From Hyalella azteca (lineage: Eukaryota > Arthropoda > Malacostraca > Amphipoda > Hyalellidae): 64,000 nt of DNA. The notes beneath the pieces were generated by a model. The model had not been told where the DNA came from. It saw only the letters and a list, made by a program, of their open reading frames with translations, and made no database searches. The first letter of the stretch is position 1, and the number at the start of each line of letters is the position of its first letter. This document shows positions 12,701-21,974 of this stretch, one piece after another. The position numbers and the translations under genes are program-made. The DNA lies in NCBI RefSeq assembly GCF_000764305.2, contig NW_025935237.1, forward strand, positions 186,001 to 250,000. The letters run 5' to 3'.

Positions 12701-15700
12701 CATCATACCTATGTCATGTCCAGAAACTGGTAGAAGAAATACAAACATTAAAAATAGGTTAGTTCACCAAGATATACCTACCTGCAAACACATCAACTAT
12801 ACTGCCTCTAAAATGTTAATATTAATATAATATTAATATATAAATTAATTAATATATTAATTTAATATATTAAATTAATATATTAAATTGTCATTAATAT
12901 AAAATGACACCTGTAGTATCCAGACACTAATAGAAGAGGAGTTCCAAATATAAAATGAGGCTAGTACATTGTTCCAACTGCCGCTCAGAGGGAAATTTTG
13001 ATAATCAACTGAAATTTCCTCACAATGCAATTTAATTTGCTTAGGCTTATGAAACAGGCTGGTAATAATTTATGTTTAATATAAATTTTTTTGGTGAAGT
13101 GCTTTGCAGAAAAGGGAGAAGGGTTGCATCAGAGCTACAATTGTAGAAATACTCCAATAAAACCATCTTTTGGCACCCAAGTAATAATATTAAATTGTTA
13201 ACCAAGGCTTAAAGCTAGTAGGAATTATCATTTGCAGTCACTCATTTGAAGCACAAACCTCCTGGTCAGCATATGGGCTGAAGTAAACCATGAGTAAAGA
13301 GGTGAGGACATTCACCAGCAGACCGATGACCGTGATGAGGTTGGGTGCTATGTTGAGGGGAAACTGTTGTACCAGCCAGCACCACCATACCTGGAGCATC
13401 ATTTTTACCATCATTATATGCTGCAGAAATCTATCTTACATATATAACTATAATAAATTTAGAATAATATATCAATAATGAGGCAAATAAATAGATGACC
13501 TCAATGCTTTAACACAGGCTGTGTGAGAATGAATGCTTTAATGCCATAAAATGGGGTTACTTTGACCGGCGGGGTAACTTTGCCCACTTTTCTTTTTTTT
13601 AACAAAAACCCCCAAAACTCAAAAACGATTTGACATAGAAAAATTTTGTCAATGGCCATCAAAGGCCTATTACTGAGGCTACGTAACACAATAGAAAGAT
13701 TTAAAAAGTTTGCATATCTAATAGGTTAGAAAACTAATATAGTCAGATGGGGTAAGACAGGACCGAAATCACTAACAAGCCTGTAGCATCTATACCATGA
13801 ATAACTAAAAAACCCTAAACCTATCACAAGGTGTGGTTATGCAATGGGCTTCAAAGCTACAACTCAGACTTTTTGCATACAACACAGTTTTCTGTACAGA
13901 TTAAAAAAAGTGAGCTGGTCCCATCTTACCCCATTGGGGTAATATGGGACCAGGCTGGGGTAAGAAAGGACCAACAGGTAATTCTTATGTTACAAGGTTT
14001 TTAGTAAAAATATAAATCTGATATTCAATATTATCCATCTAGAAACACATTATTTGATTAAAACTCCACTTGTTACTGTTTTGTGTTGCAGGAAGTCAAC
14101 TCTAATATCAGTCACATTGGAGTTTTTGCCACGAGCAAACTTTGTTAAGCATAGAAATGGTAGGTTGGCTTTGATTCATTGTAGAGCACTGCCAAATGCT
14201 ACATGTATATTCCACTAGTGTCATTGTCTGAAAATTTATCAAATTGGTAATAAAACCAATGGATAATAACTTAAGAGTCGGATGTCGTGTTTTCTTGCTA
14301 ACTGCATTTGTGGTGCACTTCTTCAAACATAGCCCATGCCCTCTCACAAAATTGTGATAATAATTATTTTTTATGTTTCACACAATGATTTTTTCCCCCA
14401 GCCACTCTTGCACATTGTTCTGCAGCTCACTAATGGGAAGAGACATCCCTATTTTCTCCATCCCCATGATGCAATTCACAATAGTATGCTAAATTTATCT
14501 AATTAAAAAACTAACAAGTTAGAATGGTTATTTTACGCAAAAGATGAAAATTTTGACCAAAATACTCCATGTATAGGTACTTATGCACAATAATATATTC
14601 ATTTAAAAGCTATTTTTGATAAACTATGGGGTAAAAAAGGACCATTTGTGGGGTAATACAGGACCATTTATGGGGTAGATAGGACCACTTGTGGGGTAAA
14701 ACATGATCATTTAGTGGTCCCGTCTTACCCCATGTCCGGTCCTTTTTTACCCCATTTTAGAATAGTTGTCAGGCAGGGGTTAACTATTTTGTGACCCTTC
14801 TTTACATAGGTTTTCTTTGAAAATTAGCCAGAAATTCATTATTTGCAGAAGAGGGTTGAAACAAGCACTGAAATGACAGGCAATGATTGCTCTAACTTAT
14901 TCTTTTGTCAAATTAAATTCAGTGCAATTAGAATGCATGCCATGGGCCAGTCCTTTCTTACCCCATGAAGGCTGCGATCCTGTCTTACCCCATTTGACTA
15001 TAATGTGACCCACAAAAAAGAGCTATTATTTAAAGCCTGTTAGAGTACCCCCTCAAATTTTTTTATTTTTTGGTAAAATAACTCCAGGTATTGATGCATT
15101 GTAGTAGAACTCTTCTAGTTACATATGCAAAAGACAAATTTTAGGAAAGTGTCATAGTTTGCAAATGGGGGACACTGCCCCCCAATGGGGGAACTTTGAC
15201 CACCTAATGGCAGCCGTGATGGGGTAACATTGACCGGCTTGGAAATTAAGTTAAAATTACCATAGGTACCTATATAACATATTTTATGTTTGATACACCT
15301 ATCAATGTTCTTTTCTTTATGTTTCAGACTCTATAGAGTCTTATATATGGTAATTTTAACTTAATTTCCAAGCCGGTCAATGTTACCCCGTCACGGCTGC
15401 CATTAGGTAGTCACATTTTGCCAATTGGGGGGCAGCGCCCCCAATTTGCAAACTATGACACTTTCCACAAATTTGTCATTTGCATATGTAACTAGAAGAG
15501 TTCTACTACAATGCACCAAAACCTGGAGTTATTTAGAGTTATTTTACCAAAAAATAAAATTGATTTTACCACCCAGTCAAAGAAACCCCAAGAGCTGGGG
15601 TAACAAAGACCATCACTTTTTTTGAAATTACATGAAAACTATGAGAGGCAGGAGCCAGCAATTTATGGTAAGCAAAGCTAGAGTATAGATCTGTATTTTG

Positions 15701-16336
15701 CAGGTTTCAATTTAAGTTTAACTTATCTAGTAAAAAAATGGCATCATTTTGAAAAAAAAGTGGTCAAAGTTACCCCATTTTACGGTACCTTGTTTATATT
15801 TTAATATTCACTAAAAATCTTTATCATTGAAAATAGTAAAGATACCTAGTAAAAAAATATAAATAAATAAAGAATAAAATAAAAAATAGAAAATTTTTAG
15901 AAAAACTATAAGCATTCATTAAGGCAACTGAGGGTAAAATTCTTTAAAATTTTCATTTTGAACAACTCTTCCAAACAAAACAATGAAATAAAACTTGCAT
16001 GGCAATTAAATTACCTTCAAGTTTCTTTTTCATATCAAACATCAGACAATTACACATAGGGATATTTCATTGCAATACCCAGTGAAAGTAGAGGTAAACA
16101 ATAAAGGTTTTTATGAAAATTTTAATAGAAATTAAGAAGCTTCTACATAGGTAATAATATGCATGACTGTTATATTAAAAGATAAATAATTTAAACTTAA
16201 AAGCTCAGACTTACACAAAACACCTTAAAAATAAACATACTTGCATGAATGGATCAAAGAGGCTGCAGTTTGTACAGGAGTATGTGTGTTGCTTCAGCTT
16301 AGCAAGCTGCTGAGGGCTAAGTTCTTTGTTGACCAT
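537..16336 (-). CDS. CEPT1: Choline/ethanolaminephosphotransferase (CDP-alcohol phosphotransferase), whole gene, 9 coding exons
   Basis: The enzyme transfers phosphocholine or phosphoethanolamine from the CDP-alcohol to diacylglycerol, the last step of the Kennedy pathway, in ER/Golgi membranes. Nine exons (16241-16336, 13259-13390, 12020-12167, 11555-11677, 10927-11030, 9736-9870, 4324-4482, 2639-2764, 537-713) join in one frame to 399 residues, the usual length of the family. The CDP-alcohol phosphotransferase signature D-x2-D-G-x2-A-R-x8-G-x3-D-x3-D is complete in exon 3 (D96, D99, G100, A103, R104, G113, D117, D121). Further family landmarks are [43 protein letters not shown] and VAHMTKHEM. 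All introns are GT-AG. The LRFG-DVTE segment favours the CEPT1/CHPT1 branch over EPT1; choline versus ethanolamine preference cannot be read. Introns carry copies of exons 3, 7 and 8 (see findings). Confidence 0.94.
1457..1520 (-). repeat. Partial copy of CEPT1 exon 8 and its donor
   Basis: These 64 bases match 2621-2684 with 8 mismatches and no gap. The copied part encodes [10 protein letters not shown] (exon 8: [10 protein letters not shown]) followed by a GTGAGG donor. No AG acceptor precedes it at a useful distance, so it is probably a non-functional exon fragment in intron 8. Confidence 0.75.
1551..1735. repeat. Minisatellite, about 29-base unit
   Basis: About six or seven degenerate copies built on 'ggagaaacgtagtaatctatgtat'-like units (shown only in part: ggagaaacgtagtaatc). 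It extends the minus-strand open frame of the neighbouring zinc-finger fragment with repetitive residues that are unlikely to be protein. Confidence 0.8.
1745..2009 (-). pseudogene. PHD-like zinc-finger fragment
   Basis: The minus-strand frame from [10 protein letters not shown] runs through a Gly-rich stretch into a Cys/His array: CGIC, then [16 protein letters not shown], then HYFCSKQC. The order C-x2-C ... C-x2-C ... H-x2-C ... C-x3-C is that of a PHD finger. It sits inside intron 8 of CEPT1 and runs into a minisatellite, so it has no proper end. PHD fingers like this occur in ORF1 proteins of some LINE retrotransposons, so a retrotransposon remnant is the likeliest reading; a chromatin-reader exon is less likely. 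Confidence 0.5.
2145..2285. repeat. Short direct repeats 'cctcttcactggc'
   Basis: Three close copies of a 17-20 base unit with cctcttcactgg, then two looser copies spaced about 65 bases that include 'cataaa..gttatg'. Intronic, no coding signal. Confidence 0.65.
2639..2764 (-). CDS. CEPT1: CEPT1 exon 8
   Basis: Codes residues 300-341, VAHMTKHEM, then [17 protein letters not shown] and HWLLWLVF, phase 0-0. Acceptor TATGTGTCAG, donor GTGAGC. The coding frame is too short to stand out as an open frame, but both joins reproduce the family sequence exactly. A 64-base copy of its 3' end lies at 1457-1520. Confidence 0.93.
3019..3075 (-). other. Candidate cassette exon A: copy of CEPT1 exon 7 3' part
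   Basis: 57 bases between a TTAG acceptor and a GTGAGT donor encode [19 protein letters not shown] in phase 0-0, against [19 protein letters not shown] in exon 7. If spliced in, it would add 19 residues without a frameshift. It may equally be a decaying copy: the acceptor lacks a good pyrimidine tract because a transposon (3091-3987) was inserted just upstream in the sense direction. Confidence 0.45.
3091..3987. mobile_element. Inverted-repeat element, family 1 (TIR ccgtaaaatggggtaac)
   Basis: The left end ccgtaaaatggggtaactta is mirrored at the right end (taagttaccccattttacgg). The left flank is TA; the right flank is TT, perhaps a mutated TA duplication. The interior is itself a long foldback: two arms of about 200 bases around a gactctacagagtc centre. 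No open frame for a transposase is present, so this is a non-autonomous MITE. It is inserted in one of the tandem exon-7 copies; the uninterrupted copies show the empty site. Confidence 0.88.
4052..4108 (-). other. Candidate cassette exon B: copy of CEPT1 exon 7 3' part
   Basis: Nearly identical to copy A and encodes the same 19 residues in phase 0-0, with acceptor GCTAG and donor GTGAGT. Unlike copy A, its upstream intron sequence is intact. The surrounding unit (about 130 bases) includes intron sequence 'tttcactataaacccactt', so exon plus intron was duplicated together. Confidence 0.45.
4186..4245 (-). repeat. Copy C of CEPT1 exon 7 3' part
   Basis: Closest to exon 7: encodes [19 protein letters not shown] before a GTGAGT donor. 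The only AG upstream leaves 13 bases before the ATG of LYM, so phase 0 is lost and use as a cassette would shift the frame. It is the youngest-looking copy but the least usable one. Confidence 0.6.
4324..4482 (-). CDS. CEPT1: CEPT1 exon 7
   Basis: Codes residues 247-299, [12 protein letters not shown] to [13 protein letters not shown], in phase 0-0 with donor GTGAGT. GTSVLSP and the NRLV end, followed by VAHMTK in exon 8, match the family. Three partial copies of its 3' part follow in the next intron at 4186-4245, 4052-4108 and 3019-3075. Confidence 0.93.
5375..5552. repeat. Tandem repeat, about 68-base unit, 2.6 copies
   Basis: Near-identical units containing aacaggtcccagtatataag and caacaaatggtatta. 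Recent duplication judging from few differences. Confidence 0.9.
6150..6345. repeat. Degenerate repeat 'ggcttcacagcaatttt / gaggcaatatt'
   Basis: Four or five loose copies of a 30-45 base unit mixing 'gcttca(c/g)a' and 'caatatt(c/g)aggc'. Intronic. Confidence 0.5.
7575..7725. repeat. Minisatellite 'attgcatgaaacgattcaaag'
   Basis: About seven copies of a 21-23 base unit. The short open frame it creates on the minus strand (repeated QSLNRFM) is an artefact. Confidence 0.88.
9736..9870 (-). CDS. CEPT1: CEPT1 exon 6
   Basis: Codes residues 202-246, [11 protein letters not shown] to GRNGSTVA. Choosing the acceptor in CGCAAG at 9871-9872, rather than the CAG 30 bases upstream, keeps phase 0 and gives exactly the family spacing between FW and VIF. 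Donor GTAAGT. Confidence 0.9.
10615..10795. repeat. Tandem repeat, about 55-base unit
   Basis: Three to four copies of 'ttactgccttttaaaggcac' followed by 'tgaaatt(t/c)aaggcagtt'. Each unit contains the inverted pair ctgccttttaaaggca, so transcripts could form small hairpins. Confidence 0.85.
10798..10925. repeat. Minisatellite abutting CEPT1 exon 5 donor
   Basis: Units of 'ggagtatggagccagcaagc' and 'actggagtatggagc' repeat up to the exon 5 donor; ggagccagcaagcact occurs both in the array and at the splice boundary, so the array grew from the first intron bases. Confidence 0.85.
10927..11030 (-). CDS. CEPT1: CEPT1 exon 5
   Basis: Codes [15 protein letters not shown] and a membrane helix ending SSFWSYQ, with donor GTGAGT. 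LRFG-x-x-DVTE is diagnostic for the CEPT1/CHPT1 branch. The bases just after the donor are part of a minisatellite (10798-10925) that repeats the intron side of this splice site. Confidence 0.93.
11041..11340. repeat. Tandem repeat, about 115-base unit, 2.6 copies
   Basis: Copies share 'aggaattgagggcatcacat' and 'ttggtattagtgaacgat'. Located in CEPT1 intron 4, directly upstream of exon 5 in the sense direction. Confidence 0.88.
11555..11677 (-). CDS. CEPT1: CEPT1 exon 4
   Basis: Codes residues 126-167 (split codons at both ends) and ends in [10 protein letters not shown], a strongly conserved family block. Acceptor TTTTTCACTGTGCAG; donor GTACTT. Only one frame gives the family sequence; the longer open frame over the same bases is a shadow. 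Confidence 0.92.
12020..12167 (-). CDS. CEPT1: CEPT1 exon 3 (catalytic CDP-alcohol phosphotransferase motif)
   Basis: Codes residues 77-125 plus one base. It holds the whole metal- and CDP-binding signature (about 12033-12110): [10 protein letters not shown], then [13 protein letters not shown]118 beside the third Asp is the expected catalytic-base position. Acceptor TTTGGCAG, donor GTCAGT. Degenerate copies of this exon's 5' half lie just upstream in intron 2 (12.2-13.0 kb). Confidence 0.96.
12180..12975 (-). repeat. Tandem degenerate copies of CEPT1 exon 3 5' half with flanking intron
   Basis: Five units (near 12238, 12383, 12524, 12714 and 12911) repeat exon 3 from its acceptor region to the catalytic Asp, plus the intron motif 'ccaaacacaacaactat'. 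On the minus strand the copies read [16 protein letters not shown] where exon 3 reads [16 protein letters not shown], and several carry stops. The last two units are separated by AT-rich runs. They look like pseudo-exons. Confidence 0.7.
12640..12900. repeat. AT-rich simple repeats
   Basis: Runs of 'atatatagtt' (12640-12690) and 'aatatattaattta' (12818-12895), nested between the exon-3-like units. Confidence 0.85.
13259..13390 (-). CDS. CEPT1: CEPT1 exon 2 (first membrane segment)
   Basis: Codes residues 33-76 in phase 0-0. It opens [20 protein letters not shown], where IAPNLIT is a hallmark of choline/ethanolaminephosphotransferases, then a hydrophobic helix and PYADQE. The donor is GTTTGT, weaker than the others. 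Confidence 0.92.
13544..15785. mobile_element. Inverted-repeat element, family 1, second copy, split by a nested insertion
   Basis: Its ends (ccataaaatggggttac and taccccattttacgg) and interior match the element at 3091-3987 over nearly the whole length. Removing the nested element at 13740-15000 leaves about 980 bases. The centre gactctatagagtc is a perfect 14-base palindrome, flanked by arms of about 200 bases. The right flank has TA; the left has TG. No transposase frame. It lies in CEPT1 intron 1. Confidence 0.87.
13740..15000. mobile_element. Inverted-repeat element, family 2 (TIR tagtcagatggggtaaga), nested
   Basis: The left end tagtcagatggggtaagaca mirrors the right end tgtcttaccccatttgacta. 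TA duplicates flank both sides (13738-13739 and 15001-15002), and the disrupted family 1 sequence resumes exactly afterwards. The interior repeats the TIR core 'ggggtaa(g/a)a.aggacc' many times in both orientations (13925-13975, 14624-14760, 14948-14995). No coding frame of transposase size. A TA target suggests a Tc1/mariner-like helper, by inference only. Confidence 0.88.
16241..16336 (-). CDS. CEPT1: CEPT1 exon 1 (start codon)
   Basis: Codes residues 1-32, beginning [17 protein letters not shown] and ending DPFMQ, followed by donor GTATGT. The ATG at 16336-16334 is chosen because the cytosolic N-terminus then has the family's usual length before the first membrane segment, and [12 protein letters not shown] matches the conserved N-terminal 'L-x-x-Q/H-L-x-x-L-x-x-H' pattern. 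Phase 0 end. Confidence 0.9.
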
Positions 16337-18434
16337 TATTAACTTGATATTAAAATTTCAAGAGCTGAACAAATTAGAGAAAATTAGAATTATAGAATCT
16401 AGAATAGTTTGGAAGTAAAAATTAAGAAGGCTTTTTTTTCCCAACACTGAAACAATATAGTAAGTCATGGCATTTTGACATGAGCAGCAGCAGCAGCAAC
16501 ACCATTCAACCAGATTCTAGGACAGTTCACTTTTGACTAATATGCTGTCAACAATCATCTCACTGCCACACAGCAATGTATCAGCTGTTATGTTATGGAT
16601 GCATCAACAATGTACTACTGGCAGAAATTTTTCATTAGGAATTTGGCAATTACGAATTCTCACTATATGGAATTTGGCAATTGTGTTGTCAAGATCCTCT
16701 TTTTAGGCCAAAAGTGTTGCCCAGTAGTATCACTGAGGATATTTTATCAAAATTACCTAAACTTTTAATACAGGATTGAAATTTTCCTATATATGAATGA
16801 AATGTGATGGCAACAAAGGTATAAATTTTCAAAAACTTGGAGTCTTACAGACCCATCAGGCACTTTTGTTAATATTTAGAGGTATATAATTCATCTAGCA
16901 GGAATCTTGCATCTCCAAAAATGACACAAAAGCTTTGAGTGCAGTTCAAAAGGTACATATTTTTCTTGTGTGCTTCAATACTCCTTGACAAAAATAGGTA
17001 CCGTACACATGAAGATATATTTGAATGTGTTGCAAAATTTTCTGAAGACATAGATTATGCTACTGATGAGTTGCCAAAGATCTTCAAACATTCACCCACT
17101 CTGTGCACCCTTGAAAACTGAGTGATCTGAGCAATCCAAGTTGGATTGCTTAGTTTTGGAGTGACATTCATATCAAAATTAAAATTTATTTAGTGAGTAT
17201 TACTTGCATGAGAGATACTATGAAGTTTTTCAATGTTAACAGCATTAAAATCCATGCAGAAATACAAGTTTTTAATATGTTTTAGGCTGGAATTTAGGGC
17301 CTTTTCAGCTCTTAAGGGCTTGAAACCGGGTCTTTTGTAGGTATTTGCACAAAAAAATTTTTCTTTTGGTGTAATGAAAATTACACCACTGAAAAGAGAA
17401 AAAAATTTAGAAAAATATCATATAAGTATGAGTGGAGTAGGTTGAAAATTGAAAATGCCATTAATTTTTTCCCCATTTACAATTTCACCCTGAAAATGGA
17501 GCAACTACTGTCACTTTTTTTTTAACTATCATTTCTAGGTTTCCTATGAGCCAATTTCAGATATTCATGCACCATTAGAAAGCTCTTGTTGTAGGCTATC
17601 TATTCTAACTAGGATAAAACATTTTAGTCAAGACTTTGACTGCAGGTGGTTGGGGGAACTGGGTGCAACTGATAGATATGAATGCTTTAACTTAACTTAA
17701 AGATAGAATTGGATTGAATAAATTTCATTTTCATGGTTTTGGCACCATAATTGAGCTTAAAAATATGAAATTAACTAGAATAAAGAAATAAAATCAACTA
17801 TTAATAATATTATTAATTAATAATAATATTGATATTAAATCTTAACTAATTACAATAAATATTAGTGAATATTTGATATTAATAATAATATTGAATACTG
17901 ATCAAGTCACGTCTCATTTCATGTCTTGTCCCATGTCTCATCTTATGTCTTGTCTCATGTCTAGTCTTGTCTCTTGTCTCATCTCATGTCTAGTCTTGTG
18001 TCTTGTCTCATCTTATGTCTCGTCTCATGACCTCACACAGTTGACTCTGTCCCGTGCATTGGACTCAGAAATTGTCATTTTTTTACTTTTACCATCACTG
18101 TGTGACTAAAGGCAGATTTCTGAAATTTGAAGAGAATGTTCAAAAAACTGTTAGCTCAATTTGATATTACATTTTAAAAACCTAACAATATGATATCACA
18201 GTTTATTTTTAGCACAGAGTGGCACCCTTTGCAAATACTGGCCTGGTCATTAAATAGACAATGCAAATTTCTCTTTATGCCAGTCAAATTATCTGCTAGC
18301 CTAGTTAGAATCGACTTTATGTGCGCAAATAGACTTTAAAAACTAAATGTCTTCCGTGCTTGCATGCACGCTAAAAAAACTGCCGGTCCACCATTTTGCT
18401 TAGTTTGTTGAGGTTTGTGTGTCATTTGTGCATA
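16337..18434. other. Sequence 5' of CEPT1, no gene seen
   Basis: AT-rich. Contains a gcagcagcagcagc run (about 16483-16497) that could belong to a 5' untranslated exon or promoter, and the open frames at 16869-17121 on both strands that resemble nothing. No confident transcription start found. Confidence 0.5.
17895..18030. repeat. Simple repeat of 'catgtcttgtctcat'
   Basis: Variable 10-20 base pyrimidine-rich units built from tgtct, catgtc and cttgtc. The open frame over it (Met/Ser/Cys-rich) is an artefact of composition. Confidence 0.85.
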
Positions 18435-18436
18435 TA

Positions 18437-19204
18437 GGGTAAACCCACCGTATTCCGATACTGTGGGTAATTCTGACACCTCTCAACTTTTTCCTTTATA
18501 TTAAGGTTTGGTCTTAGTTCCACGCATGCATAGATGGTTGAAATAGTGACATCATACTATTGCGCGCATTATTTCCGCAAAACACTAGGTCTGGCAGGAA
18601 AATTTCAAGATACGCAGAGCAAAACTCCACGTCAGCCCGAGAGAACATCGAAACACATGTTAAAGTTGATAGTTGACCTTGCTTTACTAAATAGTGATAA
18701 ATTGTTTGTGTAGAAAGAATATTATGGTTTGAGACTTTTAAATAAGTCTGTGAGACTGTGAATATATTAGGAATCCTTTAGGTATACGTGTATTTGCTGA
18801 TTCTAAGTTGTAAATAAATTAATAGATGATTAATTTAAGAGATAGTTTTTGTCGTATTCCAAGCTGTGTCGTATTCTGACAAAACTCACACAGGATGTTG
18901 GAATTACGAATTACGATTTTTAAAGCGCTGTTGGAATTAGTCTTACAATATGCCAAATTTAGTCACACACAGTGTCACTGTCGGAATTCAGCAATTTTGT
19001 AGATTTGAATTCTTAAGGCTTTTAAATAAATATGGCAACAGTTTCAGTTTGTAATGTTTGATCATTGCTGGCGCATAGTGTGGACTGTGGTGTTTTGAGA
19101 GTAACATAAAACAATCTGAACTTGAGTTGTGCATATGGTGCTCTATTTATAGCCATTCATTTCTTGCTACGTCCTTAAGGTGTCAGAATATGGTGTGTTT
19201 ACCC
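18437..19204. mobile_element. Inverted-repeat element, family 3 (TIR gggtaaac.cacc.tattc)
   Basis: Left end gggtaaacccaccgtattcc mirrors the right end 'gaatatggtgtgtttaccc', with TA on both sides (18435-18436, 19205-19206). 768 bases, no transposase frame. The interior repeats 'gtcgtattc(c/t)' and 'tcggaatt' motifs, so subterminal copies of the TIR core recur as in family 2. Confidence 0.83.
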
Positions 19205-19206
19205 TA

Positions 19207-21803
19207 CCTACCTAGCTTTTTATTTAAAATGCACAATTCAGTTAACCTGAAAAGGCTAAGTGCCGCTGCTGCTGGCGCAGCTGAGCTTAGTGAGCTTGCT
19301 GTCAACAGAACTGGCCCAACACAATGAACACATTTCTTTGTTCAGTGCTTAACCAGCTTTTGCTCAAGTCTGCCTCAACTGCTCAAGTCTGCCCTCAAGA
19401 ATAAAGAAGATACCAGTGTGTTGTGCAGTGCAATAGTCAGTCATAAAGAAGCATTTAGCCTATTGGTTCAAAATGTCACAACTTACAAGATCAGGTTCTT
19501 TTATATGCTGTGAGATTTAATTAAATTTGACTAAATTGAAATTTTCCTATGTATGGAATGGAATCTTGCAGGCTGCAGCTCCCTCCAAAGTGACAAATTT
19601 TTTAGAACTTTTTTTTTTTGCAGCCCACATGTAAAGTTTTATTGAATATTGATAATTAGACACATGGTGCCAATCCATAGGTTATTCAAAAGAACCTGTT
19701 CTTATGTCGTTTTGAACCGATCAACACTTCTTTATGGACCGATCGTATAACACACCTTCACCGGCAAAAGCTTTCACACTTCTGAGCGAGCTGACAGCTA
19801 CAGCTACACTGGCCGTGGGGTGTGGGTGGACCATGCAAACGCATAAGTACTCACAATAATTCCCTGCCACCATGATTAGACAGAACCGCTCGGCACTCAC
19901 AGAAGATAATTCATATAGCTGCCACCTGCCAGCAGGAATTTGCAGCTCCAAAAGAATCAAGAAAGCTTTAGACTTTAGTTGCAGATCCAGATTCCAGAAT
20001 GAGTAGCTACTAGCCTACTACGCTACTAGGCTAGGCACCAGTCGCCAGTGCAGGCCGCAGGGCCACATCAGTTATTCAGTTACTGTCAGACTTAGTGTCA
20101 GACTGTCAGTAGGCCTAGTAGCCTAGTAGGTGCACTCGATAGCTCCTACTACTAGTCAGGATATTGAATTTTATTGAAAAACATCTTATGAACTTTCTAT
20201 GGTTCTGAACTTCTGACCATTGAACAGAGTTCAACAGACTTTAGACTTACAGTTACAAACTTACAGACTAGGCTATGTTCTATCTATGGATTACGGATTG
20301 GCTAACGTAAACTTGCTGAGAAATCTCGTTTTATCCTTCAGCGGCACAGCGCCAAAAAAAATTGATATCTTTAAAGTAAATTTTACAGAAAATTTTTCAT
20401 TCGTAATATTCTATACTATCAAACTCAGGTCTCGAGTCCGCACTCAAAATTGAGTGGTAAGTTACTATATTAGCGCCAGTGCACGAGTGAAAATGATTCA
20501 TACATTATGGAGTTCCAAGTTTTAAGTCGTTAATGTGCGGACGGGGAAACTTTTCTCCGTACGACGACTCACTTCAATTGTAAGGCTATCTAATTTTCAG
20601 AAAGAGATATACACAGTGATCATCAATTTCCTAAAATTCCTGGTACATCACGACTTGCATACATCGTAAAAGTATATTGACGCATATAGCCTCGAGTGCA
20701 TATAGGTCTCGATACTGATGCCCAGTTTTAAAATATTACGGGCGAGTTTCGATTGGTGAAATGGAGAATCTGACTCAGAACCACCAGTAAAACACTGATC
20801 GTGATGAATCCAACTACAAAAAAGGTAAAAACTTGATCAATGAGCGCAGCTGAACAAAACAAAGTTTAATCCAGCCGGTGCATTTAGATTTTAGTTAGAT
20901 CAGCGTTGCACTAATAATTTCAACGGAAAAAATGTTTAGCGAAATCGTTTTTGCGGCAAGTTTGTGTCACCATTACCAAGGAATTTCAGGTTGCGCACTG
21001 CGTGAGGTACTAGACTTAGCACGCATGGATCGTTATCACTGATGTGATTAACATTGGGCCTCTTGACCTTATCCTACTTACAGGTCGTTCTGTCTAATCG
21101 TGAGAGAACTATTTCGCTATCAGTAGAACATTGATTTATTGTCACTATTCAAACTAAACTTCACCCAAGGAGAAAGTATGATATACATTCACGAAATATT
21201 TATTAAAATAGTTGATAAATATTTGTACACGATTAAAACCTTTGGGTTATTTTGAGCCTTCGTTCGTACACGTACGCTTTAATTCTTAAATATAAATGTT
21301 CAAGTATTCACCTCCAATATCACATTAGAGGACCATTTGGAAACCATAAAACTTGTCACTGTTGTCGAATTGCAACCAGCTGTCCAAAACGTCTAGATTC
21401 CATGGCTAGGAGCATTGGAATGCTTTTACCCTTAGCTGATCGCTCGCAAGTCCTAGTTGAACAAAATTAGACACTAATTAATTATTAATACTCGCTTATA
21501 TTAATATTCACAGATAAAGATTATTCCTTCCATTACGATTATCTAAATCATGTAAAAGAACAATTTAATAATAGAAGATTTAAGCTAGTCTCAAATATAT
21601 CCATTTTCATATCATCAGCATAGTGGTTGGTTTAAAAGTGATCTAACGTAAATATACAAGTCTTAGAAACGAAATATTTTTAGACATTTGGCAAGCGATT
21701 GCTGCAAAATAACCTTTACGTTACTGCCATAAACGAGTGATAATTTTTCCGACTTTCTAAACACATGTATATTAGCTTTAATATTTATATAGGTTCTAGT
21801 CCA
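19207..21803. other. Intergenic sequence between CEPT1 and the protease gene
   Basis: Contains an inverted repeat at about 19999-20140 ('ctagcctactacgctactag' against 'cctagtagcctagtag'). A minus-strand frame at 19721-19960 is not recognised. An AATAAA on the minus strand at 21204-21199, about 600 bases past the protease stop, is a possible polyadenylation signal. Confidence 0.45.
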
Positions 21804-21974
21804 TCAGTCGGCGGGGCGGTTGATGATGTTATGTATCCAAGGCAGGAAGAGCGTGATGTTATTGTACAGTCCCGGTTTGCGAGGCTCCGCGCATCCGAAG
21901 CCATACGACACCGTGCCGGCCAACGTCCAACGACCGTCCATGCCTCTCACAGCCAAGGGACCTCCGCTGTCTCC
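21804..21974 (-). CDS. Serine protease last exon: catalytic Ser and stop
   Basis: Codes [16 protein letters not shown], then [20 protein letters not shown] and a C-terminal helix ending NRPAD, with TGA at 21806-21804. [15 protein letters not shown] carries the Gly residues that line an open trypsin-type pocket. Confidence 0.94.
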   Translation of the reverse strand, partial: GDSGGPLAVRGMDGRWTLAGTVSYGFGCAEPRKPGLYNNITLFLPWIHNIINRPAD

